Shown piece by piece: positions 1-9,043 of a stretch of DNA of 64,000 nucleotides. Origin of the DNA: Roseiarcus sp963749715. GTDB lineage: Bacteria; Pseudomonadota; Alphaproteobacteria; Rhizobiales; Beijerinckiaceae. The notes below the pieces were generated by a model that worked only from the letters and a program-made list of their open reading frames with translations, made no database searches and was not told where the DNA came from. Positions within the stretch are counted from its first letter, which is position 1. Every line of letters begins with the position of its first letter. The DNA is taken from contig CAVVNR010000004.1 in NCBI GenBank assembly GCA_963749715.1, forward strand, positions 248,001 through 312,000. The letters run 5' to 3'. A program made the translations under genes and the position numbers.

Positions 1-179
1 TGTCGGTCGACCCATCGATCGCCGCCGCCTTCTCCGGCGTTGGCGCCAATTATGTCGTTCTCGGCGAGGTGCAGTATCCGTTCCAGCCAACCGGGATCTA
101 TTTCGCGGTCAGCTCGATCACGCTGCACGATTCGATCATCATGATCCCGCGCGTCGCGAGCCCGATCACCGTGCAGTGA
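1..179 (+). CDS. TadE-like pilus assembly protein, C-terminal end (partial)
   Basis: An open frame runs in from the left edge and stops with TGA at 177-179. The last ~58 residues include a beta-rich stretch (YVVLGEVQYPFQP) followed by SSITLHDSIIMIPR. This is the usual end of TadE/TadG-family pseudopilin-like proteins, where an 'ITL..S..M.PR' segment precedes a short tail. TadE proteins are minor pilins of the Flp/Tad secretion system, with one N-terminal membrane helix that lies outside this window. A decayed copy of the same 3' end lies at 3315-3404, and a TadG-like protein is encoded at 10410-11900. The family call rests only on the C-terminus. Confidence 0.55.
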   Translation, partial: SVDPSIAAAFSGVGANYVVLGEVQYPFQPTGIYFAVSSITLHDSIIMIPRVASPITVQ

Positions 180-704
180 GGGGCGCCCCTGCGACGCCAC
201 GAATGATCGCTTGAGCAATCCGCCGCGCATCGCGGCGCCGACCAAACGGCGACCCGCTCGCTCTTTGCAACAACGCGCGGCATGGAGCCGATTTGCCGCA
301 ACCCTATTCGGACCGCCCTGCCCGCGTTTGCTTGCCGCGAATTGCATGGGCTCATGCGGTTACGGAAGCGTCGCTGCGGCCGACGGATCGGGAACCGGCG
401 CCCGCGCTGCCCGCCGATGGTCGCCAGCGTGCGGCGCGGCGCGCCTTGCTGCAGTCTAACAAGATTGAAGGTAGTCTAGCGCGTGTACTCGTAAATAACA
501 GCGATCCCGATGTCCGCTTCCCGGGATAACCGGAAATCGCAAAGCCACGTTAAATCGGTCGAAAATGACCCAATTCAGACATTGGGCGCCCCCCGAAGAA
601 CTTTCGTTCCGACCAACCCCTCATCTCTTCCAAGCTCGAGTTTGGACGGCTAGACTGGCGCAAGATGATCCTTGGGGCGGACGTGAACCGTTGAGGCAGC
701 CTGG
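180..704. other. Intergenic region without a recognisable gene
   Basis: This is 525 bases between the TadE-like end and the methyltransferase. Short open frames here have no family signature or convincing ribosome binding site. Around 505-590 there is a 'gatgtccgctt..' block and a 'gaaaatgacccaattcagacattgg' type block, and a related 'gatgtccgctt' block recurs near 1267. These resemble degenerate dispersed intergenic repeats of rhizobial genomes. No promoter is called. Confidence 0.4.
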
Positions 705-1199
705 ATGCAAAGAACCGCCGCCGTCCTGGGCTCAGCCCTATTCTTCATGGTCGTGCCCTTTGTTTTGGCTGGCCTGGTTCCCTGGTGGATGACGCACTGG
801 GAATTTCGCCCGGCATTTCTCAACTTCGAACTGGCGCGCGGTGTCGGCGTGTTGCTGATTCTGACCGGTGTACCAGGCCTCGTCGACTCGTTCGCGCGCT
901 TCGCGCTGCAGGGATACGGCACGCCAGCGCCGGTCGCGCCGCCACAGAAGCTGGTCGTGACGGGTCTTTACCGGTACGTGCGCAATCCCATCTATGTATC
1001 CGTCGTCGCTGTTATCCTTGGGCAGGGACTTCTGTTTTGCGATTGGCGTCTCTTCGTCTATGGAGTCCTGTTTTGGCTGGGCACTCACCTTTTTGTCGTA
1101 GGCTATGAAGAGCCGACCCTCAAACGAATGTTTGGCGCCGAGTACGACCTTTTTTGCGCACGAGTCCCACGTTGGATCCCACGATTTACTCGTGACTGA
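705..1199 (+). CDS. Membrane methyltransferase of the ICMT/PEMT family
   Basis: This 164-residue protein has about four hydrophobic segments. Its signature reads GLYRYVRNPIYVS around residues 88-100, and a YEEPTLKRMFG..Y..F...VPRW-type block sits near the C-terminus. These are the S-adenosylmethionine and lipid-head sites of the isoprenylcysteine/phosphatidylethanolamine methyltransferase superfamily. Bacterial members methylate lipids or small hydrophobic substrates at the membrane, and the substrate cannot be told from sequence. The length is normal for the family. It appears to be a single-gene unit between repeats. Confidence 0.8.
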   Translation: MQRTAAVLGSALFFMVVPFVLAGLVPWWMTHWEFRPAFLNFELARGVGVLLILTGVPGLVDSFARFALQGYGTPAPVAPPQKLVVTGLYRYVRNPIYVSVVAVILGQGLLFCDWRLFVYGVLFWLGTHLFVVGYEEPTLKRMFGAEYDLFCARVPRWIPRFTRD

Positions 1200-1484
1200 A
1201 GGACGTAAATCTGCATCGCCCCGGGGCCGCATAGGGCCCAAACCGGACATGCCGTGGTCTTCCGGCGATGTCCGCTTTTGGCGGTAAAGCCGACACGCGG
1301 TTGATGAGTACACGCGCTAACAAACGCCCCCAACTCAAATTTATATTTGCCAGGGGCGATCTTTCATGCATAGGTCAAAGGCCTCAGAGTACAATTGCAG
1401 TTAATTCCACGCTCGGACGTGTGGAGCATACGTCATTAATTTGTCGCGTCTTCGATGCGCATCACAAAGGGGAGGAGTACGCAG

Positions 1485-3167
1485 ATGTTCAGGAAAAGTC
1501 TTCTAGCTGCTGCGCTGCTTGCGGGGACGTCCCTCGGGGCAATGGCCGGGTCCGTCGTGCCATTGAGGAACAATCTGCCGTTAGACGGCGTCGTTTACGG
1601 GTTCCTGCTCACTGACGGCAGTATCCTCTTTCAAGGCGGCTTGCTGCAGGACTTCTACCGCTTCAAGCCGGACATCAAAGGAGGCTATGTGAACGGAACG
1701 TACTTCCCCGCCGCGAGCTTGCCCCCGAACTACATTCCCTACGCCACTTCAGGCGGCGTCCTGCCGGACGGGCGCGTGCTTTTGATTGGCGGGGAGTACA
1801 CACTGGTGTCGAACAACACCCTCACCTTCGCGTTCACCAACCAGATGGCGGTCTACGATCCGAAGACGGATAAGTGGACGATGGTCGCGCCGCCATTCGG
1901 TCCCCAGTGGGGTTTCATCGGCGACTCGCCGTGGACGCTCCTTCCCAATGGGCATCTGTTGCTCGGGGAGAAGTTTACCAAGGCTATGGCCGACCTTGAT
2001 CCCAAGACTCTGACCTGGACCAATGTCTCCAGCCACGCCAAGGATGATGTCTTCGCCGAGGAAGGCCTTACCCTCCTGCCGGACGGATCGGTCTTGACGG
2101 TGAACATGACGGATTATAATTTTGCGCAAAGGTATATCCCCAATTCCGATCCGTCAAAGTCAGGGTGGGTTGACGCAGGGTCGACCCCAGTCAAACTGCC
2201 GGCCACGGATAGCAACAGCGCGAAGAACATCATTTACGACAACGGGCAGCGGGTCTACCACCCTCCCGGCGAGATCGGCCCGGGGATCCTCCGGCCGGAC
2301 GGCACGGTGTTTAACAGCGGCGCGGCATGCGACGTTCCTGGCCCCGCGACACAGCCGAGCGCTTGTGTGATCTATCAGCCGCAGGCCCACACCGCGATCT
2401 ACAACCCGGCGACAAACTCCTGGACGGCCGGCCCAGACATCCCCACCCATGAGGGTGCGGGCGACACCTTCGCCAGCCTGCTCCCGGACGGGAATGTCTT
2501 TATGCAAACCAATCCGCCCGGAACCAATGGAGATCGGCTCGCTCATGCGAATGCTCGCTACGCGAGCATTCGCAACCGCACGATGCATCCGCTCGCCGCC
2601 GCAGCCGGAGCCGAAGCGGCGCAGCAGGCGTGCCCGGGGGGCCTCCCCCTAATCAAGGCCTATGAGTTCAACGGCACGAATCTCATCCACGAGGCGGCCG
2701 CCGACTTCTGCGGGCAGCCCAACTTGCTGCTCTTGCCGACCGGCGATGTGATGATGAACGGCCAGGTTGTCTACAAGTCCACGGGCACGTTTCAGAGCGC
2801 GTGGAGGCCGACGATCACGCAATTCTCCTACTCGAACAACGTCAATCCGGGCGGGAAGTACCAGATCTGGGGCATGCAGTTCAACGGCCTCTCGCAGGGG
2901 AATGCGTTCGGCGACGAATTCCAGGTCTCCACCAACTTTCCGCTTGTGCGCATCGCCAATAATGCAACCGGCGACGTGAGTTACGCGCGCACTTATCGCT
3001 TCAGCACGATGGCCGTGGCGACCGGCGACGACATCGTTTCAACCTGGTTCGACGTCCCCACAAACATCGAGACCGGCCCCAGCAAGCTCGTGGTGGTCGC
3101 CAACGGCATCCCGTCCCTGCCAATGCCCATCATTGTCGCGCCAGGGGGGGCGTTAACTCAGAACTGA
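1485..3167 (+). CDS. Secreted kelch/galactose-oxidase-like beta-propeller protein
   Basis: The start is the ATG at 1485, preceded by a strong GGGGAGGAG site; an in-frame ATG at 1455 lacks one. The 560-residue product begins with a signal peptide (MFRKSLLAAALLAGTSLGAMA). Repeated blades follow, with patterns such as 'LPDGRVLLIGGEY', 'YDPKTDKWT', 'LLPNGHLLLG' and 'YNPATNSWTAGP', typical of kelch propellers. The last ~100 residues form an Ig-like domain, as at the end of galactose oxidase-type proteins. I see no clear set of copper ligands, so an oxidase activity is not claimed. The gene converges with the RTX adhesin gene downstream. Confidence 0.75.
   Translation: MFRKSLLAAALLAGTSLGAMAGSVVPLRNNLPLDGVVYGFLLTDGSILFQGGLLQDFYRFKPDIKGGYVNGTYFPAASLPPNYIPYATSGGVLPDGRVLLIGGEYTLVSNNTLTFAFTNQMAVYDPKTDKWTMVAPPFGPQWGFIGDSPWTLLPNGHLLLGEKFTKAMADLDPKTLTWTNVSSHAKDDVFAEEGLTLLPDGSVLTVNMTDYNFAQRYIPNSDPSKSGWVDAGSTPVKLPATDSNSAKNIIYDNGQRVYHPPGEIGPGILRPDGTVFNSGAACDVPGPATQPSACVIYQPQAHTAIYNPATNSWTAGPDIPTHEGAGDTFASLLPDGNVFMQTNPPGTNGDRLAHANARYASIRNRTMHPLAAAAGAEAAQQACPGGLPLIKAYEFNGTNLIHEAAADFCGQPNLLLLPTGDVMMNGQVVYKSTGTFQSAWRPTITQFSYSNNVNPGGKYQIWGMQFNGLSQGNAFGDEFQVSTNFPLVRIANNATGDVSYARTYRFSTMAVATGDDIVSTWFDVPTNIETGPSKLVVVANGIPSLPMPIIVAPGGALTQN
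2547..2573. repeat. Perfect 12-bp inverted repeat with 3-base loop inside the kelch gene
   Basis: The arms GCGAATGCTCGC and GCGAGCATTCGC are exactly complementary and separated by TAC. The element lies in frame and encodes part of HANARYASIRN, so it does not disrupt the protein. It could form a strong mRNA hairpin or a cruciform. Confidence 0.8.
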
Positions 3168-3314
3168 GCTTGCGAGCGACGCCGCGTTGCCCTCGGTTGG
3201 GGCGGCGCGGCGGGCGCTGGCGGCCGCAAACGGGCGCGGTCTACGGTGCGGCGTCTACGCCAACGCGACAGAACAGCCCGCGCGGTTGGCTGGCAGATCG
3301 GTCGATCGGACTCT

Positions 3315-3404
3315 TTCGCCGTCGGCTCGATCACGCTGCCCAATTCTATCATGATGATGCCGCGTCGCGAGCCGGATCGCCGGCCGGCGTTTCGGAATGA
3401 ATAG
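3315..3404 (+). pseudogene. Decayed copy of the TadE-like 3' end
   Basis: Translation gives FAVGSITLPNSIMMMPR, then a short tail and a TAG. The partial gene at the window start reads FAVSSITLHDSIIMIPR. The DNA match continues for about 65 bases (around 104-170 against 3314-3383). Nothing upstream resembles the rest of a pilin, so this is a gene remnant. Confidence 0.65.
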
Positions 3405-3437
3405 CATTCGGCGTTTGCCATGTGAAATGCGCGCGGG

Positions 3438-4478
3438 TCACCCCTTGAAATTCGACGCCGACAGTCCGGACGAAACGCCATTCAAAACGACGTCCATCAG
3501 ACCCAGGGCGCCGGTCGACAGCGCGCTGTTCGTATCATTCACGTAGGCCATCGCGCCTGTTCCCAGATAGGCCCACGCTATGGAATCCGCCGCGACTACG
3601 CCGCCTGACAGCGGCGCATTGGATACGCTCAGGCTCGAAGAAAGCGGTGAGAAGTCCAGGAGGTCCTTGCTGGCCAAAAAGCCCGTGATGCTGTCGCCGC
3701 CGCCAAGCTCGTTGTAGGCGAAGACATCCTGGCCCGCGCCGACCTTGACCGTGTCGTAGATTCCCATCGACACCGTATCATTGCCGCCGCCGAGGGTGAT
3801 CCTATCGTGGTTTCCGACGGCGAGCGTATCCTGGCCTGAGCCCGCTCGGATGGTGTCGTAGGAGGTTCCGAAGATCGCATCATTGCCGTTTAGCAGCGTG
3901 ACGGTGTCTTTGGCTCCGGCGAAGACGACGTCTTGTCCGCCGCCGCCCTGGATCGTTTCATTGCCTGCTCTGCCGTCGATTACGCTATTGCCGGCGCCCG
4001 CGTTTACGGCGCCGCCGGCGGTCCCGACAATGAGGGCGCCGCTGCCGCTTGCGACCGGTATGCTGCTCGATCCGCGCGACGTCGCATCGTGGTGCGCGTC
4101 GGAGACCGCATAGGACACCATATTGAACCCGCTCGCTGCGACCGTCGTCGGCGCAGTGTAGATCACCTCCTCGACGCCGCCCACGAGCTGCAGGGAAACC
4201 ACACCGGCGCCGCCGGTCTGCCGTATGATCAGCGGGTCGCCGGCGAGGCCGGCCGCCACCGAGCCAATCTCCGTGCTCTGGCCCTGTTCGACGACCGCCG
4301 GCGTCACCGCCGACAACTTCGGTCCGGCGTCGAGCTGCACGCTGGCGGAGCCGTTCGCCGTGTCGCCGTATTGGTCGGCAACCGTATAGGACACCGCATC
4401 GAGCCCGCTCCCCGCTACGGTCGCAGGCGCGGTGTAGATCACCTCCTCGACGCCTTTCACCAGCAATAATGAGAGCAC
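3438..4478 (-). CDS. RTX adhesin, C-terminal part (frameshifted from the upstream part)
   Basis: This is the 3' portion of the giant adhesin gene that begins at 8671. It opens inside the ninth Ig-like repeat (GVEEVIYTAPATVAGSG) and contains a tenth diverged repeat. Calcium-binding RTX-type nonapeptides follow (GNDAIFG, GSGQDTLAVG, GGGNDTVSMG, GAGQDVFAY). The C-terminus is of the type I secretion type: FTAYNELGGGDSITGF-like, then ALGLMDVVLNGVSSG. In the family this end is the uncleaved export signal for an ABC/TolC secretion system; no such genes are in the window. One missing base near 4500 separates it from the N-terminal part. Confidence 0.8.
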   Translation of the reverse strand: MLSLLLVKGVEEVIYTAPATVAGSGLDAVSYTVADQYGDTANGSASVQLDAGPKLSAVTPAVVEQGQSTEIGSVAAGLAGDPLIIRQTGGAGVVSLQLVGGVEEVIYTAPTTVAASGFNMVSYAVSDAHHDATSRGSSSIPVASGSGALIVGTAGGAVNAGAGNSVIDGRAGNETIQGGGGQDVVFAGAKDTVTLLNGNDAIFGTSYDTIRAGSGQDTLAVGNHDRITLGGGNDTVSMGIYDTVKVGAGQDVFAYNELGGGDSITGFLASKDLLDFSPLSSSLSVSNAPLSGGVVAADSIAWAYLGTGAMAYVNDTNSALSTGALGLMDVVLNGVSSGLSASNFKG

Positions 4479-7400
4479 GCCGGCGCCGCCGGTCTGCCGC
4501 GAGAGAGCGTGTCGCCGACGAGGCCGGGAGCAACCGTGCCGATCACGGTCTTCTGGTTTTTCTCGACCGTCGACGGCGCCGCCGACGCCATCGCCGGGCC
4601 CGGATCGACAGTGACGTTGACCGTGCCGGTCGCCGTGTCGCCGTATTCATCCTCGACCGTGTAGTTGAAGGCGTCGGGGCCGGAGGCGGGCGCCGTGTAG
4701 GTGACGACGCCGCCAGCGAGCGCGGCGTTGCCGGTCACTGCTGTGAGGGTCTCGCTGTCGCCGGTGACGCCCGGGGTGACGAGGCCATCGACCAGCGCCG
4801 TTTCGTCGACGCTCTGGTTGTGGCCGACGACGATCGACGCATTCGCCGCGGCAGGGCCAGGATCGACGGTGACGTTGACCGTGCCGGTCGCCGTGTCGCC
4901 GTATTCATCCTGAACCGTGTAGTTGAAGGCGTCGGGGCCGGAGGCGGGCGCCGTGTACGTGACGACGCCGCCAGCGAGCGCGGCATTGCCGGTCACCGCT
5001 GTGATGGTCTCGCTGTCGCCGGCAAGCCCCGGGGTGACGAGGCCTTTGACCAGCGCCGTTTCGTCGACGCTCTGGTTGTGGCCGACGATGATCGATCCGT
5101 CCGCGGCTATGGGGCCCGGATCGACAGTAACGTTGACCGTGCCGGTCGCCGTGTCGCCGTATTCATCCTGAACGGTGTAGTTGAAGGCGTCGGGGCCGGA
5201 GGCAGGCGATGTGTAGTTGACGACGCCGCCAGCGAGCGCCGCGTTGCCGGTCACTGTGGTGATGGTCTCGCTGTCGCCGGCAAGCCCCTGGGTGACGAGG
5301 CCGTTGACCAGCGCCGTTTCGTCGAAGCTCTGGTTGTGGCCGACGGCGATCGATCCGTCCGCCGCTATGGGGCCAGGATCGACGGTGACGTTGACCGTGC
5401 CGGTCGCCGTGTCGCCGTATTCATCCTGAACCGTGTAGTTGAAGGCGTCGGGACCGGACGCGGGCGCCGTGTAGGTGACGACGCCGCCAGCGAGCGCGGC
5501 ATTGCCGGTCACCGCTGTGATGGTCTCGCTGTCGCCGGCAAGCCCCGGGGTGACGAGGCCATCGACCAGCGCCGTTTCGTCGAAGCTCTGGTTGTGGCCG
5601 ACGGCGATCGATCCGTCCGCCGCTATGGGGCCAGGATCGACGGTGACGTTGACCGTGCCGGTCGCCGTGTCGCCGTATTCATCCTGAACCGTGTAGTTGA
5701 AGGCGTCGGGGCCGGAGGCAGGCGATGTGTAGTTGACGACGCCGCCAGCGAGCGCCGCGTTGCCGGTCACTGTGGTGATGGTCTCGCTGTCGCCGGCAAG
5801 CCCCTGGGTGACGAGGCCGTTGACCAGCGCCGTTTCGTCGAAGCTCTGGTTGTGGCCGACGGCGATCGATCCGTCCGCCGCTATGGGGCCAGGATCGACG
5901 GTGACGTTGACCGTGCCGGTCGCCGTGTCGCCGTATTCATCCTGAACCGTGTAGTTGAAGGCGTCGGGGCCGGAGGCGGGCGCCGTGTACGTGACGACGC
6001 CGCCAGCGAGCGCCGCATTGCCGGTCACTGCTGTGATGGTCTCGCTGTCGCCGGCAAGCCCCGGGGTGACGAGGCCATCGACCAGCGCCGTTTCGTCGAA
6101 GCTCTGGTTGTGGCCGACGGCGATCGATCCGTCCGCCGCTATGGGGCCAGGATCGACGGTGACGTTGACCGTGCCGGTCGCCGTGTCGCCGTATTCATCC
6201 TGAACCGTGTAGTTGAAGGCGTCGGGGCCGGAGGCAGGCGATGTGTAGTTGACGACGCCGCCAGCGAGCGCCGCGTTGCCGGTCACTGTGGTGATGGTCT
6301 CGCTGTCGCCGGCAAGCCCCTGGGTGACGAGGCCGTTGACCAGCGCCGTTTCGTCGAAGCTCTGGTTGTGGCCGACGGCGATCGATCCGTCCGCCGCTAT
6401 GGGGCCAGGATCGACGGTGACGTTGACCGTGCCGGTCGCCGTGTCGCCGTATTCATCCTGAACCGTGTAGTTGAAGGCGTCGGGGCCGGAGGCGGGCGCC
6501 GTGTACGTGACGACGCCGCCAGCGAGCGCCGCATTGCCGGTCACTGCTGTGATGGTCTCGCTGTCGCCGGCAAGCCCCGGGGTGACGAGGCCATCGACCA
6601 GCGCCGTTTCGTCGACGCTCTGGTTGTGGCCGACGATGATCGACGCATTCGCCGCGGCAGGGCCAGGATCGGGCGCCAATATCACTTCAGTGCCGGTAGC
6701 CTTATCGCCGATTGCCTGAAACGCCGCGTCAGTCGCAATAATGGGCGTCGTCAGGGTCAGCGTGTCGGTGATTCCGCCGCTCATCACCGTCAGCGTATCC
6801 GTACCCGCGTCGTATTGCGCAGTGGCGCCGCCTTTTCCCAGGCTCAAGCCCGCCAAGTCGATCACGTCGCCTTCGCCAAAGTCGGCGATGCTGTTGCCGA
6901 ACGTGTTGGCGCTCAGCGCCGCGTTCTCGATGCGCAGAGTTTCGTCGTCGCCGCCGAAGGTGATCGCGTCCGCGCCCGCCGCGCCCGCCGCCGAAAGATC
7001 GAGGGCGCCGCCGTCGAGCGACACGCCGCCCGAAAAAGCGTTCGAATTGGAGAGCGTGAGCGCGCCCAGGCCGTCCTTCTCCAGGCCGCCGCTGCCGCCG
7101 ATCACGCCAGCGAGCGTCGCATTGTTTCCATCCGTGTCGAAGGCGCCGCCGCCATCGTTCAGGGTGATGGCGCGGCTGGTGGTGAAGCCGGACAGAAACT
7201 CCAGCGCTCCGCCGGCGAAGCTGAGGGTGTCGACGCTGGGGTTGGCGCTATTTCCCAAGGCGCCGTCGCTGCTCGCCGCCAGCGCGCCGCCGTCGATCGC
7301 CCATGGCGTGTCGGCGCTGGTGGTGTTTTCCAAGGTCCATGTGCTGGCCCCCGTTTTCTCAAACACGCCGAAGTTTTCGTATTGGGCCGCAGTGCCGATC

Positions 7401-8671
7401 TGGGAAACGTCGAAGGCGCCATCGACGTCGCCGCCGAGCACGAGCGCATCGGCCGCGCTGTAGGCGACCACATCGCCGGTGATCGCATAACCCGCTTGCA
7501 GCGTGAGGCTGTTGACGCCGCCGGTAAAGTCGATGGCGTCGGCCTGCGCTCCGCTGCCTCCGTTGGCGAGGCCGCCGCTGATCGCGCCGCTGTCGATGAT
7601 TGTCAGGCCCGCGCCGCTGACCCCGACGCCGCCAGCGCCGGGCTGGCTGTTAGTAGAAGTGCCGCCGTCTCCCCCGGCGATTGTGCCCGAATTGTCGAGC
7701 GTAGCGCCCGAGACGCCGAACGCCAGGCCGGCGCCGCCCGCGCCGCCCGCGTAGGCAACGATGTCGACGCCGCCGCCGCCGCCGTTCCCGCCCACGATCT
7801 TGCCGCTGTTGCTGGTCTGGCCTGCTCCCGTGATCACGGCCCCGTCGCCGCCGGCGCCGCCGCCGCCGCCGAAGCCTAAAAAAATGGCTGAGCCGCCGTC
7901 GCCGCCGGTGATCGTGCCGGAATTGATGAGCGCGGCGGCTCTGTCGACGCCGTCGCCGCCGACGCCCCCGACGCCGCCGCGGCCCACGTAGTAGCCGTAA
8001 TAGCCGAAGAAGGGGTCTTGGCTACGAGGTGCGACGCCTGAGCCGCCGCCGCCGCCGGCGATCGTGCCGGAATTGATGACCGCGGCGGCTCCGTCGACGC
8101 CGTCGCCGCCGTTGCCGCCGTTGCCGCCACTCCCGTCCGCCCCTCCGACGCCTCCAACGACGGCGGCGCCAACGCCGGAATTCGTGAAGGTGGCGCCGGT
8201 CGCCACGAAGTCGACGCCGTCGCCGCCGTCGCCGCCATTGGCGCCCTGGGGGAAGATAGGAACGCTGTCCGCCCCGCCCTGGCCGCCGTTTCCGCCGGTG
8301 ATCGTCGCGCTGTTGCTGTTCTCGCCTGTTCCGGTGACCAGGGCCCCGAAACCGCCGGCCCCCCCGCCCCCGGCGCTATATGAAGTGCCCTGATAAGAAC
8401 CGCCGTCACCGCCGGCGCCGCCGTTGCCCCCAAGGAGCGAAACGGTATTGGCCAGCGTTTCGGCGCCGGAGCCGTTGCCGTTGTAGCCGCCGCCGCCGCC
8501 GCCGCCGGCGTTGCCGTTTTCGCCGTTGGGGCTCGCCGCAGTTCCGCCGGCGCCATAGCCGCTTATTGTGTCATCAGCGCCAGCGCCGCCGCCGGGGCCG
8601 CCGCCGGCGCCGCCGACCACCATCCCGCCGCCGCCCACCGCGAACGCGCCTAGCCCGCCCTTGGTTGTCAT
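4457..8671 (-). CDS. Giant glycine-rich Ig-repeat adhesin, N-terminal part
   Basis: The ATG at 8671 follows AGGAAAGGG. The first ~400 residues are extremely rich in glycine and asparagine (GGxGGxGG runs with 'INSGTIAGGGGG' motifs), like autotransporter or filamentous-type beta-helix passengers. Next comes an autotransporter-associated beta-strand repeat ('GSGGLEKDGLGALTLSNSN..'). Eight near-identical 86-residue repeats of cadherin/Ig type follow (xIxVGHNQSxDETALV...FNYTVQDEYGDTATGTVNVTVDPGP). The frame then runs out into an unrelated tail (RGRPAAPACSHYCW) because of a one-base deletion near 4500. With that repaired, one protein of about 1,740 residues would end at 3438. It is probably a type I-secreted, surface-attached adhesin. 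Confidence 0.8.
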   Translation of the reverse strand: MTTKGGLGAFAVGGGGMVVGGAGGGPGGGAGADDTISGYGAGGTAASPNGENGNAGGGGGGGYNGNGSGAETLANTVSLLGGNGGAGGDGGSYQGTSYSAGGGGAGGFGALVTGTGENSNSATITGGNGGQGGADSVPIFPQGANGGDGGDGVDFVATGATFTNSGVGAAVVGGVGGADGSGGNGGNGGDGVDGAAAVINSGTIAGGGGGSGVAPRSQDPFFGYYGYYVGRGGVGGVGGDGVDRAAALINSGTITGGDGGSAIFLGFGGGGGAGGDGAVITGAGQTSNSGKIVGGNGGGGGVDIVAYAGGAGGAGLAFGVSGATLDNSGTIAGGDGGTSTNSQPGAGGVGVSGAGLTIIDSGAISGGLANGGSGAQADAIDFTGGVNSLTLQAGYAITGDVVAYSAADALVLGGDVDGAFDVSQIGTAAQYENFGVFEKTGASTWTLENTTSADTPWAIDGGALAASSDGALGNSANPSVDTLSFAGGALEFLSGFTTSRAITLNDGGGAFDTDGNNATLAGVIGGSGGLEKDGLGALTLSNSNAFSGGVSLDGGALDLSAAGAAGADAITFGGDDETLRIENAALSANTFGNSIADFGEGDVIDLAGLSLGKGGATAQYDAGTDTLTVMSGGITDTLTLTTPIIATDAAFQAIGDKATGTEVILAPDPGPAAANASIIVGHNQSVDETALVDGLVTPGLAGDSETITAVTGNAALAGGVVTYTAPASGPDAFNYTVQDEYGDTATGTVNVTVDPGPIAADGSIAVGHNQSFDETALVNGLVTQGLAGDSETITTVTGNAALAGGVVNYTSPASGPDAFNYTVQDEYGDTATGTVNVTVDPGPIAADGSIAVGHNQSFDETALVDGLVTPGLAGDSETITAVTGNAALAGGVVTYTAPASGPDAFNYTVQDEYGDTATGTVNVTVDPGPIAADGSIAVGHNQSFDETALVNGLVTQGLAGDSETITTVTGNAALAGGVVNYTSPASGPDAFNYTVQDEYGDTATGTVNVTVDPGPIAADGSIAVGHNQSFDETALVDGLVTPGLAGDSETITAVTGNAALAGGVVTYTAPASGPDAFNYTVQDEYGDTATGTVNVTVDPGPIAADGSIAVGHNQSFDETALVNGLVTQGLAGDSETITTVTGNAALAGGVVNYTSPASGPDAFNYTVQDEYGDTATGTVNVTVDPGPIAADGSIIVGHNQSVDETALVKGLVTPGLAGDSETITAVTGNAALAGGVVTYTAPASGPDAFNYTVQDEYGDTATGTVNVTVDPGPAAANASIVVGHNQSVDETALVDGLVTPGVTGDSETLTAVTGNAALAGGVVTYTAPASGPDAFNYTVEDEYGDTATGTVNVTVDPGPAMASAAPSTVEKNQKTVIGTVAPGLVGDTLSRGRPAAPACSHYCW
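4598..6668 (-). repeat. Tandem array of eight 258-bp adhesin repeats
   Basis: The spacing of identical landmarks is exactly 258 bp (86 codons) across the array. Units 1, 3 and 5 share one set of variants (DG.VTPG, TAVTG, VTYTAP). Units 2, 4 and 6 share another (NG.VTQG, TTVTG, VNYTSP). The array is therefore built from a 516-bp dimer. Two diverged units continue on the 3' side. Confidence 0.9.
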
Positions 8672-9043
8672 GATCGCCCTTTCCTAGTGGACCGTCCTCG
8701 TTTTCGCCGCGCCCCTATTGGTCCAGAAGGTCGATTTGAGGCGACGCAAGGCGTGCCCTCGCCCGTACGGCACGGAGAATGGCTATTCGCTACAGTGAAA
8801 ACACCAATCGCGCCATATGTGAACAATGTCAAGACAGGACAACTTCAACAAAATAAAGAACTGTCTGTAGTGAGGATCACACGACACTCTTCCCTTATAG
8901 GTAGCGTAATTCCCGCTTATGGTTGCATTCGCGACGTTGAATCAGTAGCGGCGAAACTCCCGTTTCAGGTCGGGGGCTGAAATTTCGCTCTGACCTCTAC
9001 CTCTACGCGGCCTCAATGAACGGGCCGCGGAGGCTACGGCTCA
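8672..9043. promoter_or_regulatory. Upstream region of the adhesin gene
   Basis: There are 372 bases between the adhesin start and the hydrolase stop. The sequence is clearly more AT-rich than its surroundings from about 8790 to 8930, which suits a promoter region for the minus-strand adhesin. I cannot pick a convincing -35/-10 pair. An open frame at 8687-8980 on the plus strand has no recognisable content and is not called. Confidence 0.35.

Noticed and set aside
4598..6668. CRISPR-like array
   Set aside because: The repeats are 258 bp, coding and contiguous with no unique spacers. They are protein repeats.
4469..7879. Very long plus-strand open frame (1,136 codons) across the adhesin repeats
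   Set aside because: It is the antisense of the adhesin repeats, made open by GC bias and by the 258-bp periodicity. It has arginine-rich nonsense content and no ribosome site.
8687..8980. 97-codon plus-strand frame in the adhesin promoter region
   Set aside because: No domain, no ribosome site, and it lies in AT-rich probable promoter DNA.
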